The notes: generated by a model from the sequence alone, not told the origin. Shown: positions 41,862-51,020, counted from the first letter of the stretch. The stretch: DNA of 64,000 bases from UBA1359 sp029570385 (GCA_035351315.1 DAOPVX010000002.1:1-64000), one strand, 5' to 3'. Numbers and translations are program-made.

Positions 41862-42707
41862 ATGCCAGCAGGTTTAGGCAAGGGTTTGGGTTCATTGTTA
41901 GCGGCTAATCCATTAGTTGAACCGATGGACAGTGAACGCATCGTCAATTTAGCGCCGGATTTGATTCAAGTTAATCGCCAGCAGCCGCGGCACGATTTTA
42001 ATCAAGAAAGTTTGCAAGAGCTAGCTGATTCTATTAAAGAATGCGGTATTTTGCAGCCGTTGATTGTGGCTAAAACAACGGCCGGCTATGAATTGATTGC
42101 CGGCGAACGGCGTCTGCGAGCTGCCAAATTAATCGGTTTAAAAACAGTGCCAGCGATGGTCCGCTCGGTTGATGAACAACAGAAATTAGCCTTGGCTTTA
42201 GTGGAAAATATTCAGCGAGAGAATTTAAGTCCGTTAGAAGAGGCGACGGCTTATCGACGGTTATTAGACGAATTTCAATTAACTCAAGACGAGTTGGCTA
42301 GCCGAGTGGGTAAACCGCGTTCAACTATTACTAATTTACTGCGTTTACTTAATTTGCCGGTTTCGGCCCAACAAGCGCTGCGTTCAGGCCAAATTAATTT
42401 AGGCCAGGCGAAAGTTTTGGCGGGAGTTGATCCGGCTAAGCAAGATCAGGCTTTGCGTGAAATGACCGCTAAACCGATTACGGTGGCTGACTCCGTTAAA
42501 GTAGCGCGCATTTTTAATTCTCGGACTCAATCTAAGACAACACCGACAGCGAAGGATGTATATAATGATAAAGGTAAAGAATTCTTATTACGGGAATTTT
42601 TTCAAACTAAGGTTAAAATTACGCGCCAAGCCCGTGGTGGCCAAATAATTATTAGCTTTGATAGCGATGACCAATTGTCAGCGCTTATGAACAAGATTCG
42701 CCGCTAA
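41862..42707 (+). CDS. parB: Chromosome-partitioning protein ParB (Spo0J)
   Basis: A 281-residue DNA-binding CTPase that loads at parS. The N-terminal AGLGKGLGSLL is followed by the CTP-binding domain with ELIAGERRLRAAKLIGLK and ALALVENIQRENLSPLEEA, then the helix-turn-helix (LTQDELASRVGKPRSTITNL). The C-terminal dimerisation domain is present. The CTPase GERR box is intact. It forms an operon with parA. The last coding gene on this strand before a minus-strand pair. Confidence 0.95.
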   Translation: MPAGLGKGLGSLLAANPLVEPMDSERIVNLAPDLIQVNRQQPRHDFNQESLQELADSIKECGILQPLIVAKTTAGYELIAGERRLRAAKLIGLKTVPAMVRSVDEQQKLALALVENIQRENLSPLEEATAYRRLLDEFQLTQDELASRVGKPRSTITNLLRLLNLPVSAQQALRSGQINLGQAKVLAGVDPAKQDQALREMTAKPITVADSVKVARIFNSRTQSKTTPTAKDVYNDKGKEFLLREFFQTKVKITRQARGGQIIISFDSDDQLSALMNKIRR

Positions 42708-42756
42708 CTGTTGGCTTTCCAGCGACCATTATTAATAATGATTAAGTTGTTTTTTA

Positions 42757-43278
42757 TTATAAATCAGAAGCTCGATAAAGATAATAAGGAACGCTACCGA
42801 CCGGTCGCAGTTTTCGTTGTGGTTGGTAGCCAGCTAAAGGCCAGTCGCCGATTACAATTTTAGTGGCCGGTGATAGCTGACTCTTAAATTTTTTAATTAA
42901 TTGGGGATAGATTTTAGGCAGTAAAAAGACATAGACAGCATCAGCATCATCCAGTCGGTAATGCCAAAGATTAGCCCAGCGGATGGTAACATTAGCTTGC
43001 CGTCTCGTCTTCCAAGCGGCCGCCAGGGCCAGTAGCGGCGATATCTCAAGGCCGATTAAGCGGCTGTCTGGATTTTTTCGGGCTAAATAAGCCAATAAAT
43101 GGCCATGGCCGCAGCCGATTTCATAAAATATTTGTCCAGGCTGTAAATCTAATAATTGATTGATTGCTGCCCAATCGCGTTGTCTGGTGGGCACCCACGG
43201 TGCCGCTGACCAAGCTCCGGTGGCCAAACTCAATAATATTAAGCTGCTGACAATGGTTAGCCCGGTTAAGAGATCCAT
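42757..43278 (-). CDS. Membrane-anchored SAM-dependent methyltransferase-like protein
   Basis: A 173-residue protein. An N-terminal hydrophobic helix (about residues 5-26) is followed by a Rossmann-fold methyltransferase core: FYEIGCGHGHLLAYLARKN is the SAM-binding motif I and SRLIGLEISPLLALAA is motif II with the acidic residue. The substrate is unknown. The small size and membrane anchor resemble a family of hypothetical methyltransferases that may act on lipids or quinone-like head groups, but I would not assign one. It begins 1 base after the metallophosphoesterase stop, so the two are coupled. Confidence 0.75.
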   Translation of the reverse strand: MDLLTGLTIVSSLILLSLATGAWSAAPWVPTRQRDWAAINQLLDLQPGQIFYEIGCGHGHLLAYLARKNPDSRLIGLEISPLLALAAAWKTRRQANVTIRWANLWHYRLDDADAVYVFLLPKIYPQLIKKFKSQLSPATKIVIGDWPLAGYQPQRKLRPVGSVPYYLYRASDL

Positions 43279-43279
43279 A

Positions 43280-44149
43280 TTAGTGGTGATTAAAATTAAT
43301 GGCGACTATCTCTGGATAGGCGTTAATTCGTTGGTTAAATGAGCTATTACCCAGGCCGCGGTTGATTATTAATCGGCTATTGCCAACTGGTAAATTGCCA
43401 TAATCATAATCTGGCCATAGTTTTTGGTTGGGTACATAGATGGCGCCCAGCAGCGGCAGTCTAATTTGGCCGCCATGAGTATGTCCGGCCAAAATGGCAA
43501 TAGGCTCAATACTTAGATATTCTGGCCATAATTCGGGGCGATGAGCCAAGACAATAATCGGTTGATTGACTTTATTTTGATTAATTATCTGGCCTAATTT
43601 TTGGCTGGTGATTTTGGCGACGACTGACGCTGGTAAGGGTCCGCCAAGACCAGTCGGATCATCCAAGCCGACTAAAGTAATAGTTTGGTTTTGGCTTTGG
43701 ATAGTTAGAGCCTGATTGCGCACCACTATAGCTCCGGCAGCAGTGGCTCGTTCTGCGAGTTCAATGTAGTCATTATTATAAAAATCATGGTTGCCCAAAA
43801 TAAGGTAAACCGGAGCTAAGTTTTTTAGCCGATTGATTAAAAATAGGTTGCTTGGAATATTAGTTTGGCGGCTATCAAAAGTATCACCGGTTAAAACGAT
43901 TAAGTCAGGGGCTAATTTTTCAACGGCCGCGATAATCTGTCGGTTGCCCGGGCCACTGATAGTCTGGTTATGCAAATCGGATAATTGGACAATTCGCCAA
44001 CCGGTTAATTCGGCCGGCCAGCGTTGGTCGTTGATATTATATTGTTTGATGGTTAGATGGCGATTTTGGTAATTTAAAGTCAGCGCGATCGTTAGAGCTA
44101 ATAACCAAAAAAACAACCACTTTAACCAGACGGGTAATGGGATAATCAT
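43280..44149 (-). CDS. Membrane-anchored metallophosphoesterase (YkuE-like)
   Basis: A 289-residue calcineurin-like phosphoesterase. One N-terminal transmembrane helix (about residues 7-26) precedes the metal-binding motifs QLSDLHNQ, LTGDTFDSR, LGNHDFYNND and GHTHGGQIRLP. This order and the GHTHGGQ motif are typical of YkuE-like proteins, proposed to act on lipid head groups such as UDP-diacylglucosamine or phospholipids. The ATG at 44149 is preferred to an upstream non-ATG start that would overlap the opposite gene's promoter. The substrate is not established from sequence. Confidence 0.85.
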   Translation of the reverse strand: MIIPLPVWLKWLFFWLLALTIALTLNYQNRHLTIKQYNINDQRWPAELTGWRIVQLSDLHNQTISGPGNRQIIAAVEKLAPDLIVLTGDTFDSRQTNIPSNLFLINRLKNLAPVYLILGNHDFYNNDYIELAERATAAGAIVVRNQALTIQSQNQTITLVGLDDPTGLGGPLPASVVAKITSQKLGQIINQNKVNQPIIVLAHRPELWPEYLSIEPIAILAGHTHGGQIRLPLLGAIYVPNQKLWPDYDYGNLPVGNSRLIINRGLGNSSFNQRINAYPEIVAINFNHH

Positions 44150-44181
44150 ATTGTTTCTCTGGTGGCATCTTAGCACAACTA

Positions 44182-44197
44182 TGTTATAATTAAAAAT
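44182..44197 (+). promoter_or_regulatory. Extended -10 promoter, probably leaderless
   Basis: TGTTATAAT with TATAAT at 44185-44190 ends 7 bases before the ATG at 44198. No -35 is recognisable at the right distance; the TG motif fits an extended -10 promoter. The arrangement mirrors trmD. Confidence 0.55.
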
Positions 44198-45652
44198 ATG
44201 TTAATTAAACTTAATCGGCCGGTTAGATGGTGGTTTAAGCAAACTAAAGTCGCGCGAGTTTTATTGACAGCTTCGCTTGTTGGTTGGCTGGTATTGCTCT
44301 ATTTAGCTAGCCGGCCATTTGGTGTTGCTGTTTATAGTTTAAGCAGCCAGTCTGGTAATTATTTTATCCATAAATTCGGCCCAACTGAACGGTGGTCAAC
44401 CTCTAGTCCCGATTTAATAATGACCGGCCAGCCAGGTTATTTTTTTCTGCGGCCGACTCGGCCATTTAATCAAGCTGAGATCACTGTTACTTGGCAAGAT
44501 CGTCAGCCGGATACCTATTTAGAGGCGGGGATTTTGATGGATCGGGCTAATTGGCAGTATCAATCACAGCCGTTAAATCATCCCGGCTTAAATAAGCTAG
44601 ATTGGCCGTTGGTAACCGCCGGCCACCATCGTTTGTGGCAAAAAACCCCAGTTTATCAAACCTGGTCAGAGTTTATTGAACGTTTGCCTAATTTTAGTCA
44701 GCTAGCTGTTTATAATTGGTCGCCTAGCTCAACTAAATCAATCAATTTGACCGGTTATCGCTCTCATCAAGTCTGGCAGCAGCTTCCTGGCCAGTGGCGC
44801 GGTCTTCAGCAGATAGTTACTTATTTGGCCGATGATGAACAATTGGCTTGGCGGATAACGGTAACTAGCGATTCTTTACAAGAATTGACTGCTGACGAAC
44901 GGTTAGTTGAAGTTAATATTACTAATAGCGTTAATCAGCGCCTGTGGTCTGAGCAACGTCGCTTGGACGATAATCAATTGGAGTGGTTGATTACGGCCGG
45001 TCCGTGGTCAGCCGGCGCTTATCGTTTAGAAATTAAAGCCAGTCGGCAGTTATTACTGAAGTTAGCTACTCAACAGACGGTTTTTGGTTGGCAGGGCCAA
45101 GTTTGGCCGGTGGCTTCAGCTGATTATCACTGGCGTTTTTGGACTGATGCTCCGGCCATTATCGCGCAAACTATCCAGCCGGCCAGCCGGCAAATAATTT
45201 TAGTTAATCAGCGGCCATTAAATTTAGCTGATACCTATCAGCAATACTCCATTGAAACATTAGCGACTTCCAGTGAAATCAGCTTATCCGGCGGGGATGT
45301 TCAGCTAGCTGGCAGTGGTATTTTTTCTTTACAACCGACTATCTTTAATCCTCAGTGGCGACGCGCTGGTCGGTTATCCGTTGATCAGTTAGCCGGGTTT
45401 GATTTTATCGCGGCCGATTATCAACCGCCGGTTTGTCGCCAGCATTTATGTACCGCCACCGCTAAATTATCTTTGGCCGGAGCCGATTGGCAATCCGGCG
45501 ATGGCTACCAAATCATGCTGGCGGCCGATAATAGTCATTTATCAACTGTCAGTCCGCTGGTTATTCAAGAGATTAGTGTTAAATTACGCGGCGCTAGCCT
45601 TTGGCAGTTTCTTCGATCATTGCCGCGTCGCTTAGTAAACAAGTTGCAATAA
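44198..45652 (+). CDS. Unknown membrane-anchored extracytoplasmic protein
   Basis: A 484-residue protein with a basic N-terminus and one transmembrane helix near residues 22-40 (VLLTASLVGWLVLLYLAS). The remainder is extracytoplasmic, rich in Trp, Gln and Thr, and predicted mostly beta-strand, as in a stack of sandwich domains. It ends with a basic, possibly amphipathic helix (LWQFLRSLPRRLVNKLQ). No family is recognised. It lies 3 bases before a small membrane protein and just upstream of the dTDP-rhamnose genes, so a role in surface polysaccharide display is possible but unproven. Confidence 0.6.
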   Translation: MLIKLNRPVRWWFKQTKVARVLLTASLVGWLVLLYLASRPFGVAVYSLSSQSGNYFIHKFGPTERWSTSSPDLIMTGQPGYFFLRPTRPFNQAEITVTWQDRQPDTYLEAGILMDRANWQYQSQPLNHPGLNKLDWPLVTAGHHRLWQKTPVYQTWSEFIERLPNFSQLAVYNWSPSSTKSINLTGYRSHQVWQQLPGQWRGLQQIVTYLADDEQLAWRITVTSDSLQELTADERLVEVNITNSVNQRLWSEQRRLDDNQLEWLITAGPWSAGAYRLEIKASRQLLLKLATQQTVFGWQGQVWPVASADYHWRFWTDAPAIIAQTIQPASRQIILVNQRPLNLADTYQQYSIETLATSSEISLSGGDVQLAGSGIFSLQPTIFNPQWRRAGRLSVDQLAGFDFIAADYQPPVCRQHLCTATAKLSLAGADWQSGDGYQIMLAADNSHLSTVSPLVIQEISVKLRGASLWQFLRSLPRRLVNKLQ

Positions 45653-45655
45653 TCT

Positions 45656-45850
45656 ATGAGTATTAGGCGACAAATTAAGATTAAGCAATTAAATGATGAT
45701 TTGTATTTATGGCTAACCGTCACTATTGCTGTTTTAATATTTTCCGAGGCGGTTTGGCCGGGCCTGGTTAGCGCTTATTTAAACCTATCATTCTGGTTGC
45801 TTTTTTGGTCGGTCAGTGCTATCCTGAAGGTGGTTTTTGTTAATAAATAA
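45656..45850 (+). CDS. Small membrane protein, unknown
   Basis: A 64-residue protein with a basic N-terminus (SIRRQIKIKQ) and two hydrophobic helices (about 17-36 and 40-60). Not recognised. It starts 3 bases after the 484-residue gene and is probably its partner; the rmlC-like gene follows after 18 bases. Confidence 0.5.
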   Translation: MSIRRQIKIKQLNDDLYLWLTVTIAVLIFSEAVWPGLVSAYLNLSFWLLFWSVSAILKVVFVNK

Positions 45851-45868
45851 TATTTTTTCTCTAAATTT

Positions 45869-46321
45869 ATGATTCAAGATGTCATCTTTAAAAAGTTGAC
45901 CGTCTATGAAGATGCCCGCGGCTGGCTAGCTGAGATCTACCGCAATGACGAAGACCATTATCAACCAGCTATGGGATATATCAGTGTTACTCGTCCCGGC
46001 GTGGCTCGTGGTCCGCACGAACATAAATATCAGGCTGACTGTTTTGTCTTTGTTGGTCCTGGCGATTTTGAATTATATCTTTGGGATCGTCGTGAAAATA
46101 GTTCGACCAATGGCCAACATATTAAAGAAGTGGTGGGCCAAAGTAATCCGACTATGGTGATTGTGCCGGCCGGCGTAGTTCATGGCTACAAGGCGATTGG
46201 TAATCAAGATGCCTGGTCGGTCAATTTGCCAGATAAACTATATCGCGGCGTTGATAAAACTGAAGAGGTTGATGAAATTCGCTGGGAGCAAAATCCTGAT
46301 TCTCCCTATAAAATCATTTAA
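45869..46321 (+). CDS. rfbC: dTDP-4-dehydrorhamnose 3,5-epimerase-like cupin
   Basis: A 150-residue cupin related to RmlC, which epimerises dTDP-4-keto-6-deoxyglucose toward L-rhamnose. YEDARGWLAEIYR at the start, GVARGPHEHKYQADCFVFVG with the candidate catalytic His, WDRRENSSTNGQH and VPAGVVHGYKAIG follow the RmlC order. It is shorter than classical RmlC (180-185 residues) and lacks part of the C-terminal region. It is the first gene of an uninterrupted rmlC-rmlB-rmlD-rmlA set, which supports the assignment. A related sugar 3,4-ketoisomerase function cannot be excluded. Confidence 0.8.
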   Translation: MIQDVIFKKLTVYEDARGWLAEIYRNDEDHYQPAMGYISVTRPGVARGPHEHKYQADCFVFVGPGDFELYLWDRRENSSTNGQHIKEVVGQSNPTMVIVPAGVVHGYKAIGNQDAWSVNLPDKLYRGVDKTEEVDEIRWEQNPDSPYKII

Positions 46322-46337
46322 TTATTAGTTTAGAGTT

Positions 46338-47315
46338 ATGCGGCTATTAGTAACCGGTGGGGCCGGTTTTATCGGTTCCAATTTTATTCACTATTGGCTC
46401 CAAAAACACCCCGAAGATCAACTGATTAATCTTGATCTTTTAACCTATGCCGGTAATTTAGCCAACTTGGAGGATATTGCCAATCAGGCTAATTATCGTT
46501 TCGTTCAGGGCGATATTGCTGATTACGCAGTGGTGGATAGTTTGATGGGTCAAGTGGATTGCGTGATTAATTTCGCGGCCGAAACTCATGTCGATCGATC
46601 AATTGGTGATAGTTTGTCTTTTGTTAAAACTAATATTCAGGGCACAGCCAATCTACTAGAAGCCGCTCGGCGTCATGGTGGCGTTCGTTTTCACCAAATT
46701 TCTACCGACGAAGTTTACGGTGACTTAACTCGCCACGATCCGAAATTTGATGAAACATCGCCTTATCGTCCCAGCAGTCCTTATAGCGCTTCCAAAGCGG
46801 CGGCTGATCATCTGGTGAGGGCCTATTTCCGAACCTATAAGCTACCGGTGACCATTTCTAATTGTTCTAATAATTACGGCCCCTATCAGTTTCCCGAAAA
46901 AGTTATTCCTTTGTTTGTAACTAATTTAATTGATGATTTAAAGGTGCCGCTCTATGGCAATGGCGGCAATATTCGCGATTGGATCCACGTTGATGACCAC
47001 AACGCCGGTATTGAAGCTATTTTACAGCGCGGCCAAATCGGTGAAACTTATTGCTTGGGTGGCGATCATGAAATTACCAATTTAGAATTGACCAAGCAAA
47101 TTATCCAATTATTAGGCAAAGACGATAGTTATATTGAACCAGTTACTGATCGTCTAGGTCATGATTGGCGCTATGCTATTGATTTTAGTAAAGCGACTCG
47201 CGATTTGGGTTGGCGACCGGCAATACCTTTTTCAACAGGGCTAAAGCAGACTGTTCAATGGTACCAAGATCATCCGGAGTGGTGGCGTCCGTTAAAAGAA
47301 CAAGTCAAGCAATAA
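46338..47315 (+). CDS. rfbB: dTDP-glucose 4,6-dehydratase
   Basis: A 325-residue extended short-chain dehydrogenase that makes dTDP-4-keto-6-deoxyglucose. The NAD-binding motif is VTGGAGFIGSNFIHYW, the catalytic Thr/Asp/Glu triplet lies in ISTDEVYGDL, and the Tyr-x-x-x-Lys pair is YSASKAAADHLV. SNNYGPYQFPEKVIPLF is a family hallmark. It is the second step of dTDP-L-rhamnose synthesis, with rmlC upstream and rmlD 3 bases downstream. Confidence 0.95.
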   Translation: MRLLVTGGAGFIGSNFIHYWLQKHPEDQLINLDLLTYAGNLANLEDIANQANYRFVQGDIADYAVVDSLMGQVDCVINFAAETHVDRSIGDSLSFVKTNIQGTANLLEAARRHGGVRFHQISTDEVYGDLTRHDPKFDETSPYRPSSPYSASKAAADHLVRAYFRTYKLPVTISNCSNNYGPYQFPEKVIPLFVTNLIDDLKVPLYGNGGNIRDWIHVDDHNAGIEAILQRGQIGETYCLGGDHEITNLELTKQIIQLLGKDDSYIEPVTDRLGHDWRYAIDFSKATRDLGWRPAIPFSTGLKQTVQWYQDHPEWWRPLKEQVKQ

Positions 47316-47318
47316 TTT

Positions 47319-48182
47319 ATGAAAGTTTTAATTTTAGGCGGCTTAGGTAATTTAGGTAGTCAACTAGTGGTTACTGGCCAACAGCTTGGTTATGAGATTA
47401 TCGGCTGGGATCAAGAAGATATTGATTTAACCGATTGGCCGGCGGTTGAGGCTAAATTAGCTGGCCAGCGCTTTGATGTCGTTATTAATACCGTTGCCTA
47501 TAATGCGGTTGATGCCTGCGAAAGTCAGCCCGGTCAGGATTTAGCTTATATTTTGAATGGCGATTTGGTGCGACAGCTGGCCGGCTGGTGTCAGACTAAC
47601 GGCGCCATCATGGTTCAATATTCCAGTGATTATGTTTTTGCTGGCGATCAATTGGCTGGTTATACCGAAACTGATCAACCAAACCCGATTAATGAATATG
47701 GCCGCAGCAAATTAGCCGGTGAGCAGGCCTTAATTAAACAGGGCGAGCAGGGTTTGCAGTACTACCTGATTCGCACTTCTAAATTATTCGGCCCACGGGG
47801 CACCAGTCCAGCGACGAAGAGTAGTTTTTTTGATATTATGCTTAAGCTGGCCGCCACCGAGCCCGAACTTAAAGGTGTTGATGCTGAAGAGAGTTGTTTT
47901 ACCTATACACCGGATTTGGCTCAAGCGACTTGGCAATTATTAGCCGATAAATTCCCACAAGGTATTTATCATATAGTTAATAGCCAGCCAGCCACCTGGT
48001 ATCAGGCATTACGCACACTTCAGCAACTAGCTGGATTAACTGTCCCGATTCGGCCGATTACCAGCGCTGATTTGCCGCGGCCGGCGGCTCGTCCGCAACA
48101 CTCAGTTTTATTAATGACCAAATTACCGCCTTTGCGATCATATCAGCAGGCGTTACAAGAATATTTAAACAAGTCTAAATAG
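47319..48182 (+). CDS. rfbD: dTDP-4-dehydrorhamnose reductase
   Basis: A 287-residue NADPH-dependent reductase for the last step to dTDP-L-rhamnose. The nucleotide motif is ILGGLGNLGSQLV. VINTVAYNAVDACE, YSSDYVFAGD and the catalytic YGRSKLAGEQ match RmlD, as does the C-terminal RPAARPQHSVL. It lies 3 bases after rmlB and 4 bases before rmlA. Confidence 0.93.
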   Translation: MKVLILGGLGNLGSQLVVTGQQLGYEIIGWDQEDIDLTDWPAVEAKLAGQRFDVVINTVAYNAVDACESQPGQDLAYILNGDLVRQLAGWCQTNGAIMVQYSSDYVFAGDQLAGYTETDQPNPINEYGRSKLAGEQALIKQGEQGLQYYLIRTSKLFGPRGTSPATKSSFFDIMLKLAATEPELKGVDAEESCFTYTPDLAQATWQLLADKFPQGIYHIVNSQPATWYQALRTLQQLAGLTVPIRPITSADLPRPAARPQHSVLLMTKLPPLRSYQQALQEYLNKSK

Positions 48183-48186
48183 TTTT

Positions 48187-48912
48187 ATGCGAGGAATTAT
48201 TTTGTCCGGCGGTAGTGCCACTAGATTGCGTCCTTGTACGAAGGTTACTTCTAAACAATTATTGCCGATCTATAATCGGCCGATGATTTATTATCCTCTT
48301 AATACTTTGGTCAAAGCCGGCATTAAAGAGATTCTAATTATCGTTTCACCGGAGCGAGCCGGCGATTATCTAAATTTATTGGGCAGTGGCCGCCAATTCG
48401 GCATCAAGCTGACTTATGAAGTTCAGGATAAGCCGCGCGGCCTAGCTGAGGCTTTTATTATTGGGGAAAATTTTATTGATGATGGTGATGTTACCATGAT
48501 CTTAGGTGACAATATCTTTGAAGATGATTTAACTGACGATATCCGCAACTTCAAGAGTGGCGCTAAGATTTTTGCCAAAAAAGTGCCTGATCCAGAACGC
48601 TTTGGTGTTGTGGAAATTGATGATAAAATGCAGGCTTTGTCAATAGTGGAAAAACCATTGCAACCGAAAAGTGATTTGGCAATTACCGGTCTGTATATTT
48701 ACGATCATCGGGTTATTGAGGTGGCCAAACAAGTTCAGCCCAGCGCTCGGGGTGAATTAGAGATTGTTGATTTGCATAATTGGTATTTGGAACGCAATGA
48801 ATTAGAAGTGGCGATGATTAATGGCGAATGGATTGATGCCGGCACTTTTGATAGTTTGTTGAGCGCTCAAATATTAGCTCGCGATCGACTGCAAAACAAA
48901 TTAATTATTTAA
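48187..48912 (+). CDS. rfbA: Glucose-1-phosphate thymidylyltransferase
   Basis: A 241-residue nucleotidyltransferase that makes dTDP-glucose, the entry step of the rhamnose pathway. The signature GGSATRLRPCTKVTSKQLLP has Ala where G-x-G-T-R-L usually has its second Gly. MILGDNIFEDDL and FGVVEIDD, VEKPLQPKSD and the end GEWIDAGTFDSLLSA are typical. It is shorter than the 290-residue RmlA and lacks the C-terminal extension, as in the short form of the family. Confidence 0.92.
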   Translation: MRGIILSGGSATRLRPCTKVTSKQLLPIYNRPMIYYPLNTLVKAGIKEILIIVSPERAGDYLNLLGSGRQFGIKLTYEVQDKPRGLAEAFIIGENFIDDGDVTMILGDNIFEDDLTDDIRNFKSGAKIFAKKVPDPERFGVVEIDDKMQALSIVEKPLQPKSDLAITGLYIYDHRVIEVAKQVQPSARGELEIVDLHNWYLERNELEVAMINGEWIDAGTFDSLLSAQILARDRLQNKLII

Positions 48913-48930
48913 TATTACTATTATTTTACT

Positions 48931-49986
48931 ATGCACACCCGAATTATTGCGACGGTTGGTCCGCAGTCTTTCAGTTATCCAGTTCTAAGCAAATTGGTTA
49001 CCAGCGGCGTTGACATTATCCGTTTGAATTTTTCTCACGCCAAGATTGAGCAACTTAATGATTTAAAAAATAATCTGCAGAGAATTAAGGAAGAAACCGA
49101 TTGTCAAACTAAAATTATGCAAGACTTGCAGGGACCGCGTATTCGCATCGGTCGCCTTGATCAAGAAATTGAATTGGTTGATGGTGAAACCTATGTTTTT
49201 ACTGGTGGTCAGGCCAGTCTAGCTAATCAAGAAATTCCGATTGACGACCCCGATCTTTATCAGGATCTCAGAATTGGTGATCCAATTTTTTTAGCTAATG
49301 GTGAATTAGAACTGAAGATTGTTGACATTAAAGATAAAATGATTTATGCCCGAGTAGAGCGGGGCGGCCTGTTGATGTCGCATAAGGGCATTAATCTACC
49401 GAATACTAATTTAACCAGAGGCGGTTTAACTAAAAAAGATATTGCTGATGTTGAGGCGGCCTTTGAATACAATGTTGACTATATTGCCTTATCTTTTGTT
49501 CAAAGCGCTGACGATTTGCGAAGATTGCGTAAGATTATTGGTAATCGGCCGATTGGCTTAATTGCCAAAATTGAACGAGCAATAGCTCTAGAAGTAATTG
49601 ATGAGATTATTAAAGAATCAGATGGTATTATGGTAGCTCGCGGCGATTTAGGTATTGAGTTGCCAATGGAAGATTTGCCAATTATTCAAAAGAATTTAGT
49701 GCGTCATGCTCATTGGCATGGCAAGCCGGCGATTATTGCTACTCAGATGATGACCTCTATGATTGAACATCCGCGGCCAACCAGGGCTGAGGTTAGCGAT
49801 ATTGCCAATGCTGTTTTAGATGGTGCCGATGCTTTAATGTTGTCTGACGAAACCGCGGTTGGTCTTTACCCTAATCAGGCCGTTGCGGCCATGAAAAAAA
49901 TTATTTGTCGTACTGAAAGCTATCTTAATAACCGTAATTATTTTGATACTGAAACAGCAGCTTTTTATTGTCATTACGTTAATTAA
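48931..49986 (+). CDS. pyk: Pyruvate kinase, without C-terminal domain
   Basis: Converts phosphoenolpyruvate and ADP to pyruvate and ATP. The A and B domains are complete: TRIIATVGPQSFSYPVL, RLNFSHAKIEQL, the barrel with LIAKIERAIALEVIDEII and GIMVARGDLGIELPMEDL, and SDETAVGLYPNQAV. At 351 residues it lacks the roughly 115-residue C-terminal domain that binds allosteric effectors in most enzymes. It is placed between the rhamnose genes and four glycosyltransferases, an unexpected location for a glycolytic gene. Confidence 0.93.
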   Translation: MHTRIIATVGPQSFSYPVLSKLVTSGVDIIRLNFSHAKIEQLNDLKNNLQRIKEETDCQTKIMQDLQGPRIRIGRLDQEIELVDGETYVFTGGQASLANQEIPIDDPDLYQDLRIGDPIFLANGELELKIVDIKDKMIYARVERGGLLMSHKGINLPNTNLTRGGLTKKDIADVEAAFEYNVDYIALSFVQSADDLRRLRKIIGNRPIGLIAKIERAIALEVIDEIIKESDGIMVARGDLGIELPMEDLPIIQKNLVRHAHWHGKPAIIATQMMTSMIEHPRPTRAEVSDIANAVLDGADALMLSDETAVGLYPNQAVAAMKKIICRTESYLNNRNYFDTETAAFYCHYVN

Positions 49987-49991
49987 ATTTT

Positions 49992-51020
49992 ATGGCACAA
50001 AGCTCTCGCGTCTATGTTGGTTTTTTGGGCTATGGCCAATCAACCGCTAAATATTTACCGGATTTTTTAGCCAGTTTGCGGCAGCAGACGTTCACTGATT
50101 TGGCGATAATAGACGGCGACAATACTCCACCCGACCAGGTTAATCCTAATGAGTTAGCTATCAAAGATTTTCCTGAAGTTCGCTACTGGCCAGCCGGGGC
50201 TAATCTTGGTTTTGCCAAGGGCTATAATCGACTATTCAACTTGGCAATTCGTGAGGGGGCTGAGTATTTTTTAGTGATTAATCCGGATGTTGTTTTAGAG
50301 TCAACGGCCATTGAGCAATTGGTTAAATATTTAGACGATAATCAGGCCGTGGCTGCGGTTATGCCCAAAATTCGGCGCTGGGATTTCGTTAATCATAATC
50401 TAACCATGCAAATTGATAGTCTGGGCGTCGGCCTTACCAAACAGGGGGCATTTATAGATATTGGCCAAGGTCAGCTTGATGACAATCATTTGACAGGACC
50501 GCAGCCGATATTCGGTTTTACCGGCGCCGGTGTTTTAATCCGTTTAAGCGCCCTGTCGTCCGTTGCCTTTGATAATGGCCAATCGATTGAATATTTTGAT
50601 GAATTGATGTTTATGTATAAGGAAGACTGCGATTTGTCTTACCGTTTGCGTTTGGCTGGTTGGCAGATTATGTTATTGCCAGAGGCGATAATTTATCACG
50701 ATCGCACGGCCGCCAAGGTCGGTCAATCAGTTTGGAGTCAATTACGGAATCGTCGTCGTGAGAGCAAGTTAATCCGGCAATGGTCGTATTTGCATCAATT
50801 AATGATTTTCTGTAAATATTGGTATTTGCCCAAAACCTTATCTAGTCGTTGGCAAGAATTATTTTATCAAAAGAAACGATTAGTAGCGGCCATTTTGTTT
50901 GAGCCATTTCTTTTGTCTGGCTGGCGTAAGTTGTGGCAACAGCGGCACTTGGTGGCTGCTCGCCGGCGAGCTTTAGTTATTAAAATCAAGCCATTGTCTT
51001 TAGAAGACTGGCGTCAATAA
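49992..51020 (+). CDS. GT2 family glycosyltransferase (rhamnosyltransferase-like)
   Basis: A 342-residue cytoplasmic glycosyltransferase of GT-A fold. The N-terminal nucleotide-sugar site (VGFLGYGQSTAKYLPDFLAS) leads to the metal-binding motif as FLVINPDVVLES, and the acceptor-side motif is FDELMFMYKEDCDLSYRLR. The C-terminal helices are basic and probably touch the membrane. It is the first of four GT2 genes read in tandem after the dTDP-rhamnose genes, so rhamnose is a plausible donor. The exact linkage cannot be inferred. Confidence 0.85.
   Translation: MAQSSRVYVGFLGYGQSTAKYLPDFLASLRQQTFTDLAIIDGDNTPPDQVNPNELAIKDFPEVRYWPAGANLGFAKGYNRLFNLAIREGAEYFLVINPDVVLESTAIEQLVKYLDDNQAVAAVMPKIRRWDFVNHNLTMQIDSLGVGLTKQGAFIDIGQGQLDDNHLTGPQPIFGFTGAGVLIRLSALSSVAFDNGQSIEYFDELMFMYKEDCDLSYRLRLAGWQIMLLPEAIIYHDRTAAKVGQSVWSQLRNRRRESKLIRQWSYLHQLMIFCKYWYLPKTLSSRWQELFYQKKRLVAAILFEPFLLSGWRKLWQQRHLVAARRRALVIKIKPLSLEDWRQ

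Noticed and set aside
40844..42756. A parS site or replication origin near parAB
   Set aside because: I found no palindrome close to the parS consensus, no DnaA-box cluster and no dnaA, dnaN or gyrase gene around parAB. The origin may lie outside the window.
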